From contig VZSF01007799.1 of assembly GCA_013398295.1 (NCBI GenBank), forward strand, positions 691,361-755,360: a stretch of 64,000 nucleotides of DNA, read 5' to 3'. The translations under genes were made by a program, and so were the position numbers. The notes under the pieces are model-generated. The model worked only from the letters and a program-made list of their open reading frames with translations. It was not told where the DNA came from and ran no database searches. Shown here piece by piece: positions 24,973-37,340 of the stretch (its first letter is position 1; each line of letters starts with the position of its first letter). The stretch comes from Chionis minor (taxonomy: Eukaryota; Chordata; Aves; Charadriiformes; Chionididae).

Positions 24973-27900
24973 AAAGTTGTTTGCTTTACTCATGGTCTAT
25001 TATTTTGAGACTTGGCTCATTCATATTATATGTAATGTTTATACTTTCCATATAATATATAATATCTATGCAGTACTGATATATAAGATGTATAAGATAA
25101 ATATAAGATTAATATCTCCCCATTCTACAGCATGCTGATAGTGCCAGAATTTAAAGAGCAGTCTCTTGGGTGGCCAAGTGAACAGCTTGAAATAAAACAT
25201 TCGTGTGCCATGCCAGCTGCTGAGAACACTATTTAACAAAAAGAGCAACAAAGAATAAATACATCATTGATAAGAACCTTGATAAGTTTGAAGGAACGTG
25301 TACACTTTGAACTTTTCACATTTTCCATTCCATACAGGTTTACTCTATTACTGAAAACATGGACATGGGTAAAAAGCACACTAGACAAGTCAAATTCAAG
25401 GAAAACTTAATATGTTTGTAGAGGTACATGACACATGAAATAATGGAAAATGACAAAGCCCAGGAAATCTAGATAAGTATTAATGTGAGGCTTGAGGAAA
25501 TCCATATACTTACAAATTTTCACTGGCCGTGAAGTTCCAGTCTGAACAGAAGTAACTCAAGGTCAAAGCTATGAATGGTATGCAGCCTGTGCAATAAAAA
25601 TGCAAATATCCTTCATTCTATGAAACTATAAATGCGTTTAGTTACACTATGCAACTGGTTATCGGCACAGCAAGGAAGAGAGAGTGATGAGTCTATTCTT
25701 CATAGACAGCCAGTTCAAATATTGATAAACAGAACTATAGAAAGTGCAACTCTTGCTCTTAAGGTATTTCTTCTATACGTGCACACACCACATACTCATT
25801 GAAATAAATCTGTCTGGATCAAGTAAAATAAGGAGAAATAAAACTAAAAGTAGATAGCTTATTCGCAGATATCAGTAGTGATCAGAGGGCTGACAAAATA
25901 CCTGAGATGATTTTGAACTAATTAAAAAATAATTAAAAGCTATCTGCTATTTTTCTATCTCTGTTTATTTTGTATTGGAACAGCTAAAGGTTGGAAATGT
26001 GACATAATCAAACCAGCTTTCAACTAGGCTTAAAATCAATTTCCCTTCCTAGTCCTGACTCAATTTAAAATATATTGTCCTTTTTACATGGAAATCTGCC
26101 TTAACATGGGGATGGTTAAAAGTGATAGTTATGCCAAATTCTAAATATTTACATGGCATAAGGGTTTACATTTCAAGCTCTGCAGTGCAGGGGCTGTTCC
26201 TTCTGGGTACTTTGAAGGGATCTTGAACGACATAAACTCGGTGCGAGTTTGGGCCTTTTGTACATCTGACATAGCAACTCAGGATAATATTAGCACTCAA
26301 ACAATGAACAACAATCAAACAGTCAGTAAATTCCACTGATATGATTTTATGAGTCAGAAGTTGTGTTTTATTTATTTGCCTTCAAACTTGATGCATCCCA
26401 GAGTCATTAACAAGAAAGTAAACACTGTGATTGTGAAATTAAATATTAGATGCTATATATTTAATATAAATTTCCATGCCACTTTGAACATTAAATCTTG
26501 CTGATATTGACATGAGAATATATCAGCACTTCCCACATTCTTTCAAAAAAGCCATCGATCACTGTACTACCTTCCATGTTTGAAAGAGATACATTATCTT
26601 ACTTTCTAAAGAATGGGGACTCAAATAAGGTTGTATCTTTTACCATTTCATCCAAATGTGGGTCCTGGTATCATCCTAGATGATTGCAGTAGGATGATTC
26701 CTGTACCTGTTACGTTCTTCATCATCAGGAAAAAAAGAGTTAGAAACTAAACCTGAAGCATAAAGGAGAATTAAAACTTCAGATGTTTAAATTTAACACA
26801 CACTTTGCAGCAGAAGTGGCCAACAAATTTTCTTCCAATAGAAATTAGTAACTTCAATATCTATATTTCGGAATCAGTTTGGCTAGTTCTGTTGCACTAG
26901 TTGATGTAATTAGAATAATAGGTTTTAAATGGGTTTATATTTCAAGTATGATTGTGCTGAATTGAATTATTCCTAACTTATCACAAAAATACTGGATGAA
27001 CATTCCTCATTTTCAACCCATACTTTTAAATTGATTTCCATCCACTTCAGCACGACTAAATTTTTAAAATGAAGTAGGCAGATACTTCACACTCTCACGT
27101 GTTGTCACAAGTAGCAAATCTGATCTAGAATGTAAAAATAACTGAACTAAGTCCAGGCTCTTTATATGAATGTGCAAATGACCACATCCCTAAGGGAGTC
27201 TACACATAGTCACCTGTTCTCTAGCCCAGAATTTCACTCACACAAAACAATACAATGTATTTTTTAAGGCTTTCATTTAGAGACATTTAATTGCTGAAGA
27301 AACGTTCTTGATGAAGTTCAAGGTAATATGGAAAGGAAGATTGAAAGAGGGCATAAAGCAAAACAAGATGGACTGGATAATGAGGTTTTCTCCTCAAACA
27401 GTATGCAAAGATCAGTTCCATCCTGGACAACCTAGGAAAATCTTCACAATCTCTTCTCCACAGGGATACGTAATGGAGTACTCCAAAGAAACAAAATACT
27501 TTGTACAATCTGTCTTTCTGTGATACACAGAAACTCCTCTTATAGCTCTCCATCTTCTTGCAGAAACCACAACAGTTTCGTAGAATTCTGCCCCAGCTGG
27601 TGGAGTGAAAATGTCACATCCCAGAGAAGCTAGCACAATGTTGAGGACACAAAAACATTTTGCATATTAAAAATTATGACTGCTTGGTAATGTAAAGTTA
27701 TATAATTAATGCATATGGAATAGTAGTGTTTCACAATAAGAACAAGGCAACATTTGAAAAACCTTATCCCATCAATGACATCTTTTCTGAAGGGATAGCA
27801 AGGAGAGTTTTAAGGCTGATAGTTTTAATTCCTAACATGTTTTTCTGTCTAGTAGTGGGGAAAAATATTTATTCTGATTATGAGATACAGAAGAAAAGAA

Positions 27901-29577
27901 GAAACGTTTTATCAGACACCATTTGACATCAAATATTAAATGAGTTTCTACCACGAAAAAAATCATAATACAGAAATACACAGATGCAAAAGAAAGGCTA
28001 ATGCATGAGTCTGATACATACAAAAATGGCAGTTCAGAGAAACAAATCAGGTAGAGCTTTATTTGCCCTGACTCACATCGCACTCATCCATTTTCTGCAG
28101 GACTGAGGAATGAGACTCATGTATATATACAGCATCATATATAGAAAAAAGAGATGCCACTTCTACGGAATGGCACTAAGGATGGTGGCAGTGAGGAAGG
28201 TGCCACTTCTTACGTGGCACATGGAAGCAAAGCAGTCCCCTCGGTGGGCTCAAGCACAGTTGGATGACTGAGGCTCAGAAATGAAATACGTGTCTGACAG
28301 TCCCTTAGCAATGACAACTAGCAAGCAGCAGCAAGAAAAGAAACGGTAACTTTTGAGAAAGGCGAACGAGGCCTTTGGATCTATACACCCTGGGTTTCCC
28401 TAGGGCTTTCTCCACATCTCCTGGCTTGCAGGAGGGACAGGTTCAGCAAATGGGAAAGGCCACAACAAAGAAACAAAACCTCGCTGTCTTATAGCACCCA
28501 CACAGGACAATTGCTTGCATGGCCCTAACTAAAGTCAAGACATACAGTCATGATAACTGATATATCAGAAGATGCAAATCTACTTGGTACTGCTTCTATG
28601 TAGACTTGTTTTCCAACGTGGAGGTATGGACAGGGCTGGCAAATACAAAACAGGACTTGTGAGATACCTATGCCCTTTCAGAGAAATAGCTGTAGACCAG
28701 AGAGAATACCTTAGGACATTTAAAACAGCACTAAACTCTGTGCTTATGTAAGTGAATCTCATCACTAATATCTGACAGGATCAAATGCAGATCTTGAAGG
28801 AACACCAACATAACCATGTTTGAATCTGTTTTTAAATGCTCTGCATATGTGATTATCATAATTATTCTTAATAACAAACCTGAAATAGACAATGCATATG
28901 TTTTCTATAATAAAATATATCTGTATTAGGTATTGAGAAAGGTCTGTGCAATATATCTTTTTTTACCATGATCTGCAAACTCCCTAATGAGAATTAAAAA
29001 ACCTGAATACTAAGTCAATATGACTTATTACATGCCAGAAACCAAAGCCAGGATCATTCCTAATTCTGTTTCTGAATAGCAGGAAGCAGTGTTGTTCATT
29101 ACATCCACTTTGTTTTTCACAGTCAGCTGCTGGAGGTTATAGTTTTCCAATATAAATATCAACTGTAATAAAAGTGTGAACATAAGGCCAAAAGAAAGAG
29201 TGGCTGCAACACTGCTCTTTGAAAAGCAGCATATGCGCTCCAGCTCTCAAACCTGATTAGTTATAAGGACAGAGGAGAGGAAGAACATAAGCTAGGACGC
29301 CACAACCCTGGGGTTAAGTACTCTTAAAACTTCGTTAGTTCTGTGTTCTCCAGAAACTCATTATCTGAAATAAAATTCGATATTTCAAAAGAGTCAAAGA
29401 GAACATAGGACTTCTCTTACTCTCTGTCCTTTTACATTTTCATGAAGAGTCCAAGTGTATTCAGCTTCAGTAACACAATTTAAAATTTTTTTGTTTGTTT
29501 GGGAAAGATGATTTAAGTCACTATTACCTGGCAATAATTGAAAAAAAAACCCCACTCACAAGAGAATATTCTTAATT
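24973..29577. other. AT-rich non-coding DNA
   Basis: No gene or named repeat is visible over about 4.6 kb. AT-only stretches occur at about 25045-25110. Overlapping short frames near 27.3-27.6 kb on both strands have no recognisable similarity. Confidence 0.5.
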
Positions 29578-29863
29578 CACAGAATCACAAAATAATTCAA
29601 GTTGAGAGGAGTCTGTGGAGACATCTGTCCCACCCCAACTCAGCAAGCGTGAGGTAGATCAGTTGCCTGAGGACTCATTCAGTCAAGTTTTAAGTATCTG
29701 AAGGTATGGAGATTCCTCAGCCCTTCTAGGCACCTGCTGTAGTGCTTTACTACCCTCATAACAACCAGGGAACAATTTCTCTTATGTCTGAACAAATTTC
29801 CTATGTTGTAGCTTGAGCCCATTGCATCTTTTGATCTTGCAGTCTTTAAAGTCCGGCCAGCAG

Positions 29864-31690
29864 TCAAGCCAGTTTTCCACCTATTAGGTGGTTTACCCAC
29901 CTAGACCATAAGGCCACACTGTTCCTGACACAGACCAGGAGGCTCTTGGTCTTCTTGGCCACCTGGGCACACTGCTGGCTCAGATTCAGACAGCTGTAGA
30001 CCAGCACCCCCGGGTACTTTTCTGCCAGGCAATTTTCCAGCCACTCTTCCCCAAGCTGGTAGTGCTGCATGGAGTTCTTGTGAGTGAAGTGCAGGACCCG
30101 GCACTTGGACTTGTTAAACCTCATCCAATTGGCCTCGGCCCATCGACCCAACCTGTCCAGATCCCTCTGCAGAGCCTTCCTACCCTCAAGCAGATCAACA
30201 CTCCCACCCAACTTGGTGTCATCGGCAAACTTACCGAGGGTGCACTCGATGCCCTCATCCAGGTCATTGATAAAGATATTAAACAGAACTGTCCCCAGTA
30301 CTGAGCCCTGGGGAACACCACTTGTGACTGGCCACCAACTGGATTTAACTCCATTCACCACCACTCTTTGGGCACAGTCATTCAGCCAGTTTTTTACCAA
30401 GCAAAAAGTACGCCTGTCCACGCCATGATCAGCCACTTTCTCCAGGAGAATACTATGGGTATCGGTGTCAAAAGCTTTACTAAAGTGCAGGTAGACAACA
30501 TCCACAGCCTTCCCCTCATCCACTCAGCGGGTCACCTTGTCACAGAAGGCAATCAGGTTTGTCAAGCAGGACCTGCCTTTCATGAACCCATACTGATTGG
30601 GCCTGATCACCTGGTTGTCCTGTAGGTGCCATGTGATGACACTCAAAAAGATCTCCTCCATAACCTTCCCCAGCACCAAGGTCAGTCTGATGGGCCTGTA
30701 ATTCCCTGGATCCTCCTTCCAGCCCTTCTTTTAGATGGGCATCCCATCTGCTAACCTCCAGTTAACTAGGACCTCTATGGTTAGCCAGGACTGCTGATAA
30801 ATGATGGAAGTCGCTGGTCAGCTCTCTCAGTACCCTTGGGTGGATGCCATCTGGCCCCATAGACTTGTGTGTGTCTAAGTGGTGTAGCAGGCCGCTAACC
30901 ATTTCCCCTTGGATTACAGGGGCTTCACTCTGCTCCCTGTCCCTGTCTTCCAGCTCAGGGGGCCGGGTACCCAGGGAACAACTGGTCTTACTATTCAAGG
31001 CTGAGGCAAAGAAGGCATTAAGTACCTTAGCCTTTTCCTCATCCTTTGTCACTATGTTTCCCCCCTACATCAAATAAAGAATGGAGATTCTCCTTAGCCC
31101 TCCTTTTGGTGTCAAGGTATTTATAGAAACATTTTTAATGGTCTTTTATGGCAGTNCATCCTTTGTCACTATGTTTCCCCCCTACATCAAATAAAGAATG
31201 GAGATTCTCCTTAGCCCTCCTTTTGGTGTCAAGGTATTTATAGAAACATTTTTAATGGTCTTTTATGGCAGTTACCAGATTGAGTTCTAGTTGGGCTTTG
31301 GCCCTTCCAGTTTTCTCCCTGAATAACCTCATAACATCTTTGTATTCCTCCTGAGCTGCCTGCCCCTTCTTCCAAAGGTCACAAACTCTTCTTTTTTTTA
31401 TTTTTAAAGTTCCTGTCAAAGCTCTATGTTCAGCCAGGCCAGTCTTCGTTGGCTTGACTTTCAACACATGGGGCCAGCCTGCTCCTGCACCTTTAAGATT
31501 TCCTTCTTGAAGAATGTCCAGCACTACTGGACACCTTTGCCCTTCAGGACTACCTCCCAATGGACTCTGTCAACCAGTCCCCTAAACAGGCCAAATTTAG
31601 CCCTCCAGAATTCCAAAGTGGCAGTTCTGCTGGCTCCCCTCCGGCATCTCTGAGAATCAAAAAGTCTATCATTTTGTGATTGCAATCAGA
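29864..31690 (-). pseudogene. CR1 ORF2 (endonuclease end, linker, reverse transcriptase), broken
   Basis: Reading leftwards, the endonuclease C-terminal motif DCNHKMIDFLILRDA lies at about 31640-31690. It is followed by the linker with GRAKAQLELNL (about 31270-31310) and MGPDGIHPRVLREL (about 30822-30865). A KKGWKEDPGNYRP segment follows (about 30695-30735), then reverse-transcriptase motif A (30464-30493), motif [11 protein letters not shown] (30293-30322) and motif C FADD (30218-30229). The longest open piece, 29864-30523 (219 codons), spans motifs A to C. Motif A reads [10 protein letters not shown], so the aspartate expected after YL is histidine. That change alone would be expected to inactivate the enzyme. 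Stops interrupt the frame near 30524 and 30732, and the reading frame changes at about 30790 and between 31050 and 31280. Confidence 0.93.
31040..31272. repeat. exact 116-bp tandem duplication split by a single N
   Basis: Bases 31040-31155 and 31157-31272 are identical over all 116 positions as read. The only base between them is N (31156). Each copy encodes the same CR1 linker segment (minus strand, including YLDTKRRAKENL), which occurs once in CR1. An exact repeat flanking an N is the signature of two contig ends that overlap but were joined with a gap character. Confidence 0.95.
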
Positions 31691-31699
31691 AACTACTGA

Positions 31700-31850
31700 A
31701 GATGAGCATGACATTTCCTTTCTTCCAGTTATCAGGAACCTCCATTGATCACCATGACCTTTCAAAGGTGACAGACAGCAGCCTCACTGGGAATTGCCCA
31801 GCTCCCTCAGCACCCTTGAGTGCATCCCCTCCAGTCCTGTGGGCTAGCCT
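31700..31850 (-). mobile_element. second CR1 fragment (start of reverse transcriptase) abutting the larger CR1
   Basis: Translated on the minus strand, this piece gives a GLEGMHSRVLRELG segment (about 31798-31840) and EVPDNWKKGNVMLIF (about 31705-31750). Both belong to the CR1 region just before the palm domain. The larger CR1 next to it carries its own copy of the same region in a different version, MGPDGIHPRVLREL (30822-30865). Two elements of different subfamilies therefore meet at about 31690-31705. The expected continuation of this fragment is not seen on the far side of the larger element. No 3' tail is present. Confidence 0.8.
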
Positions 31851-33767
31851 ATATCTAGTTAGTTTACGTGCTCCCTTGCTCTGTTTTCAAATACTATGGA
31901 TGATGCTTCATTCTCACTGTGCTTATGGGCCCGGGAGCCTCAAGCACAGACGTTACCAGCTAAAAACAGTAAAATAAAAACCTGGCATTATTTGTTTTTA
32001 TCTTTATCTTTCTGTAATAAATACATTTTAAACTTCCTATCGCAATTGACTTCACTTCCAGATGTCCTTCTGACTTTCCTAGCACTCCCCAGTTACCTTA
32101 AATGGTTTATCACAGCTTCATGTTTTTCAGTCATTTCCCATTCACTCTCAATGGGAAAAATAAGTCAGTCCTTTCGATCATGTAAAGTTATTCACATTCT
32201 GAGTTCAAATGAGTCTTCTAATAGAGCTTTTATGCCACGACAAATAGCATAGGCTACACTTGAGAAAAAGTGCCTTATACTTTCTAATGACATATCATAT
32301 GCACAGATTTACTATCTAACCAAACACCACAAAACACAGACTAACATCAGGAATCAGCTTGTTTGTTTTCTTGAAAACTTGTTTTTTTCAAGACCATAAA
32401 TATTTTCATTGACTATAAATGTTTTGGTCACATCCTACCATCTGCAGTGGCTACAGAAGCAGCTCACAGTCTCTCCCCATCTATTTATATGCGCAGAAGG
32501 AAACTTCTTGATACATGGCTTTCAAAACTACTTTGAAGTATGTCACACATACCAAGTTTAAGAATCTCAGATCCAGGTTTCTTAATAATTTCTTTCACTC
32601 TATGCAAAAGAGATGCTAGAGAAATCCCCTTATTCAATCAGTTAATTTTCCACTCTGTATGTTCAGTTAGGAAATGTAGGGTTTTCTATGCTTGAGTTTC
32701 ATTGTGTAATCATACTGAAAATCATCAACCTCAGTCTGTTTATGCTCTACATTTAAGTCACTACCTCTCTGTTTATTGAACGTGAGCAATCTTCTGTAGG
32801 ATGCAAAGCAGGAAATTTTTTATTATCCAATTTTCTCAATGCCCACGCAGTTTCATGCTGATTCAAGAGACTGCAACGGCTTCATTCTTCACTATAATTA
32901 TTTGTGACCACGTTTTATGAGAGCAACAGTTGTAACTTCAATTCTACTCTTCTAAGTGATATGTACAGTCTTCTGTTATCAACTCACTGAAGTAACCAAC
33001 GCACTCAGTACACTTCAGATTAACGTAGGTGTATTTATGGTTTCAATGTACCTTTTGTATTACATATTTAGATTTAATTTCAGTGGCTACACTTTTTCTA
33101 GCAAATTTTGTACTTATTCCTATAAATTTCCAGTAAATTATTATCACTGGTAAAGCACAGGTAACTAGTTCCCACGCAAAGACCGCGCAAATGTCGTGTA
33201 TTCATGACATTCAACTGTATTCGATCAAAGAATTACGTGCAGATTAAACACTGATACCCCACCTACTCTTCTTTATACTGCAAAGCAAATTCGGGAAGAT
33301 ACTTGAAATTTTCATCACTACATCTTGCCGTTACTTGTTACAAAAAGAAACATGTAAAGTAATACAGTTTGCAATGAAAACTCTAGGAAAAACATAACTA
33401 CTTCAACCCACATTTTGCATTACAAATTGAAATCTTGTGACTAAACACAATGTTAATCTATGTATTGAAATATTTTATTTCTGTTTTATATTCTGTCACG
33501 GTATGTGAGAAGATGTTGTAAATAAAGTATCAAAGTCTCTAACTCTTATTTTGCAACACAGGAAAAACTTTGATTCAGAAAATCAACTAAGTATAAAAGA
33601 CAAGTATGAATTAAGTTAAAGTAAAATATACTAATGTAAAGTATTCCATAAAATTACAAGTCATATGACTATAATACGTCTCTTCTGTTAGTGTCCTGAC
33701 AAAATTTCACAGATTTAATATGTATCCATAAAAGAAAAAAAAAAAAAAAACAAAAAACCCCTTCTAC
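31851..33767. other. AT-rich non-coding DNA
   Basis: No gene or named repeat is visible. A 9-bp inverted repeat (TCTTGAAAA at 32369-32377 and its reverse complement at 32385-32393) with a 7-base loop is present. A run of 16 A at 33735-33750 precedes the repeat copy at 33768. Confidence 0.5.
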
Positions 33768-33955
33768 TTTTATCATTCTATTAAATTAATGGTTTGCAGC
33801 TGTCAGGATAGCTGGACAATAATTGCTTTTGCTCTGATTCAGAAAGAAAAGCAATGTCAAACTATCCTCTGCAACAGAAAATGTACATTTTAGCAGGTTG
33901 TTGGGCATGGTGCATCCTTAGCTCTCTGGTCTGATGATAAAAGGAAGCTCACACT
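33768..33955 (+). repeat. unclassified local repeat, copy 1 (second half)
   Basis: This segment aligns with 36085-36285 at roughly three-quarters identity by eye, over about 190 bp. Shared words include GATAGCTGGA, ATTGCTTTTG/GTTGCTTTTG, AGAAAGAAAAGCAATGTC and GGTGCA.CCT. The similarity is collinear with only small gaps, which is far more than chance. Similarity stops near 33955. I do not recognise the family. A continuous coding frame is not shared, so a non-coding repeat (old SINE-like element or DNA transposon remnant) is more likely than a gene pair. Confidence 0.7.
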
Positions 33956-35974
33956 GGGAGCCTGGAATGCAAGGAAATGGTTACTATCCTGATCAGGGCA
34001 GAGTCCACCCTTTTGGTCCCATGCATTTCCGAAATTGCTAAGTGCCTCAAGGGGGTCTTGGTAAAAGAGGCAGCCTGAGTTACTTTGCCGTGGAAAAGAA
34101 TGAGAAACTTCCTGAATAGGAAGCTATTTTAATCAACTAACAAAAGACCTGAAGCTAAGATCATTCTTTTCTTTTGCAGGAATCACTAAAGCCTTTCCAC
34201 GGGTAACAAGCAGAATAATAGTATTTCATATACAGGGATAATAGAGAAGTCCTTCCTTTCCCATTTACTCATAGTGAGCTAGAATTTAATTTTAAACCCA
34301 TTTTGAAGCCAAATAGCAGTAGAAAACACACTCATAAACATCATTTAATCATGAAACTGTGTTCACAGGAGCACTGAAAACATTGCTATTATTTTTGCTT
34401 CCTGCTAAAGGGCGGGGACTTAATCCTTGCTGCTCTGAAAGCAGAGACCTTAGACAAAAATATCTGTTCTTTCCTTCTAGAGATGATGAGGCTCCAAAAC
34501 GTTGTCAAATTCAAAATACCAGAAGCTGTCTATAGCTTTCTGCCAGGTTTCTCCTTTATTTATGCCACCTGCTGCTGCCCTGTCATAGCACAGGCTCAGC
34601 AGGAAACACGAATGAAAAGAAGAGCCACAAACACACGCGGCTGGATTGTGTTTTCCCAGTGGAGCAGCAGGAGGCAAAAATGATAGGGATTATGTTGCCA
34701 CTTGCCCTGAGGCAAAATGTTAATAATGGAGGAAACAGCCTTATGCTTTCCTCTCCCAAGGGGAAAAAAAAGGGATCTTTGATCTTGGGAAATTGAGTTT
34801 TTATGCCCCTAAAGGCTGCTCACTAGCTTGTAAACGTATATTACTGCACGGGGTCGTTAAAATAGCAACACAATAATATAAGGGTTAGATTTTGTCCCAA
34901 GAAATTAGGTGCTCGTGCCTTCCAAGGTGGCATCAAATAGGTTTTTCAGATAATCCAAAAGAGGGAGGTTTATTTCACTGCAGCTTTATTACTACAGCAA
35001 GTTCTTTTTTTGCCTTTGTGTTTCAAGATTTTCACATTGGGTAAATCCTTAGAAAATAAATACTGTGGTCTGTTGTCTGCAATATTAATCCATACACATC
35101 TTTCAATGGAAAACAGGAATAAAACTCATTTGTAGTTCTACACGTTTAAGTCTACAAGTTTAAGTCTAGATACTGAGAAAGCAAACAGATTTTAGGTGGT
35201 CTTGACCACTTTGACTGCAGGCACACCTAATCACTATAGACTTCTCTCCAGTTGTCATTTAACTTTCCATAAATGGTACTGAGCTTATAATTATGAATTT
35301 CAAAGGAGGCAAGATTAAGTACTATGTTCTTTTTTGTTGATAAAAACAGGAATTGTGCAGCAGCAAAGGCATGTTCCTGACCTCATCCCACATCAAAACA
35401 AAAATCATCTCCCCTATTTCACGACAGTAAGTCTTTGCCAAATATCAATTCTGAAGTCCTAAATCGTAAGAACATGAATTGCATATGACAGAAAGGATTT
35501 CCTCTCCACGAGAGATTTAGAATGGCTGGCAGTACAAAACCAACAAAGTATAATCATTGCTGTCTCCAGTAAATCAGTTTATAGGAAATATTTTCAGTAT
35601 CTTTGCTATCACTTTCTGATACTCAAAAGGCACTCCTGAAATTACAGATATATGAGGAACCGTTAGCAAATTTTCCCTAGGATCAATGCAGTTGATAGGA
35701 TTCTTCATTTCTTCTCCATGGTTTTGGGTCATAGTAACTTCTCTGCTCATACTTACCTTATACTTCTAGTCTAAGAGTATGTGTACATAATTCCCTATCA
35801 GTATTAAATCGAATTGTGCGTATTTATTGCTGCGAGAACAGTTCCTTTACTATATTTATCCCAGTGAGAATTACCAATTGATGTCCAGCACAGTACGTTA
35901 AAGCTGATAAAGTACAAAAGTACAGACTGCCGTTCTTTTCCCCTTCTACTTTTTATTTTGTTTGAGTCTTATTG
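33956..35974. other. non-coding DNA
   Basis: No gene is recognised. A 14-bp tandem pair TCTACACGTTTAAG / TCTACAAGTTTAAG lies at 35137-35164. Confidence 0.5.
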
Positions 35975-36285
35975 CAGAAGCATTTTTATTTAGCTTTGTT
36001 ATGTTTTATTTGAGGAGAAGAATGTAGAAGCATTACCTGCTCATCAGGAGTACATAAAAATAAAAGAAAATTTTAAAATGTCATATTTGTATCATTCTAA
36101 TAAATGGATGTTTTACAGAAGAAAGTTAAGTCAGAGAATAGCTGGATAGTTGCTTTTGTTCTGCTTTGGAAAGAAAAGCAATGTCGAAGTATTGTTTGCA
36201 ACCGAAATTCTACATATTATCAGCTTTGTTGGTTATGGTGCACCCTCAGTTCTGTTCAGATCTTACAGAAGAAGCTTAAAGGTCA
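35975..36285 (+). repeat. unclassified local repeat, copy 2 (longest)
   Basis: This is the longest copy. Its first part (35975-36050) matches 37266-37340 at nearly 90 percent by eye, sharing TTTTGTTATGTTTTATTT-like and GAGAAGAATGTAGA words. Its second part (36085-36285) matches 33768-33955. The other two copies each cover one half, so the repeat unit appears to be at least 310 bp in this orientation. All copies lie within 3.6 kb and on the same strand, which could reflect local duplication or a dispersed family. I do not recognise the family. Confidence 0.7.
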
Positions 36286-37265
36286 GATTTCCTAAGAAGC
36301 AGTTTATACATAGTGGACAAGCTATACTGTGCACATTGAAGACTGAGGCAACCCTTCAGAAAAGAACATGAGTCTAAACTTCCTACCATATGTGAACCAT
36401 ACACAGACTGCAAAGGAGGGGCAAATAGCCATAAGGGTTTACACAGCAACAGAGCCTGATGAACTGGAATGTCTCCATGGAAAGAATAGTGCAGAATTGC
36501 AGCAAAACAAGTCCCAAGTCATTAGAGTACAAACATATTGGTGGCCATCTACAAACGGAAGTGAAGAACTTATGCAGAAGTCTGTACATGAGAGGCAGTA
36601 CAGCAGAGAAAACCAGAGGTAAACTTTACTAAGTCACCTTGGGTACTACAAGCAGTCATGTAAAATATGTCCATGTACGCTCATTTCCCCTGCAAAGAAA
36701 TCACATACTTTCCCTTGCAATCAGTAAGAGCTGTCCTACCAAATTCCCACCTCCACCTAAGTTCAAAGACCTTTATCAGCATTGCACATGACATTGAGTA
36801 GAGGGTGAAGAAGCAAATAGGTCTCCTAAAAAAGGGAGAACAAAATTAACTAAACTAAATGAAACCCCACTATCTAAATTCCTTAGCAATGATGAAACTT
36901 ACTGGGGAAAAAACAGAATACCTTTCTTTTCTTTGTATTTGCTTTTTAATCTTTTTTTGCTTGTTTTTTTTTTTTTTTTCCCCCCCAAAGAAACTGAGAA
37001 GAACTTTCACTAGATTGATTCTAGGCTTATCAAGCCTTGACACCTGAGGATACCCACAAGAGGTTAAATGCTGTTCTCAGCAAGCAAGGGAACACAGTTA
37101 GGCTGGAGGGCTGGCCTGGCCAAAGCTCGCAGTGGCCCACACATACAGAAGTCCTATCAGGAGACAACCGTGAAGGTCACTAGATGGAGATTACACAAAA
37201 ACCAGAAATCTAGCGTGAAATAACCATATAGCAAAACAGCTAAATTCATTATGATATTTACATTT
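36286..37265. other. non-coding DNA between repeat copies, with T16C7 tract
   Basis: This is mostly non-repetitive. A run of 16 T followed by 7 C lies at 36964-36986. The overlapping 60-84-codon frames between 36.1 and 36.6 kb on both strands are partly inside the repeat and show no domain. Confidence 0.55.
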
Positions 37266-37340
37266 ACAGAATTTTTATTTAGTTTTGTTATGTTTTATTT
37301 AGAGAGAAGAATGTAGAGGCACTACTTGCTAATCTGGAAT
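37266..37340 (+). repeat. unclassified local repeat, copy 3 (first half)
   Basis: About 75 bp match the first part of the copy at 35975 with only scattered substitutions and one small gap. Similarity ends near 37340, after which the two sequences are unrelated. Confidence 0.75.

Larger units (their letters stand above)
29578..31700 (-). mobile_element. CR1 LINE, largest copy, 5'-truncated, internally deleted and rearranged
   Basis: On the minus strand this copy runs from the end of the ORF2 endonuclease (about 31690), through the linker and reverse transcriptase, to the 3' UTR and an octamer-type tail (TGTGATTCTGTGAAT in reverse) at 29578. Two structural faults are visible. First, the reverse-transcriptase C-terminus near 29900 joins directly to 3'-UTR sequence (about 29578-29840), so the [11 protein letters not shown] region that CR1 normally has there is missing. 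Second, 31040-31155 is repeated exactly at 31157-31272, separated only by the N at 31156, which looks like an assembly fault. The 5' edge abuts a piece of another CR1 at about 31700. The ORF2 portion is relatively well preserved, so this is one of the younger copies in the window. Confidence 0.94.

Noticed and set aside
24973..25060. Possible proviral interior after the LTR.
   Set aside because: No primer-binding site, polypurine tract or retroviral coding similarity is visible downstream.
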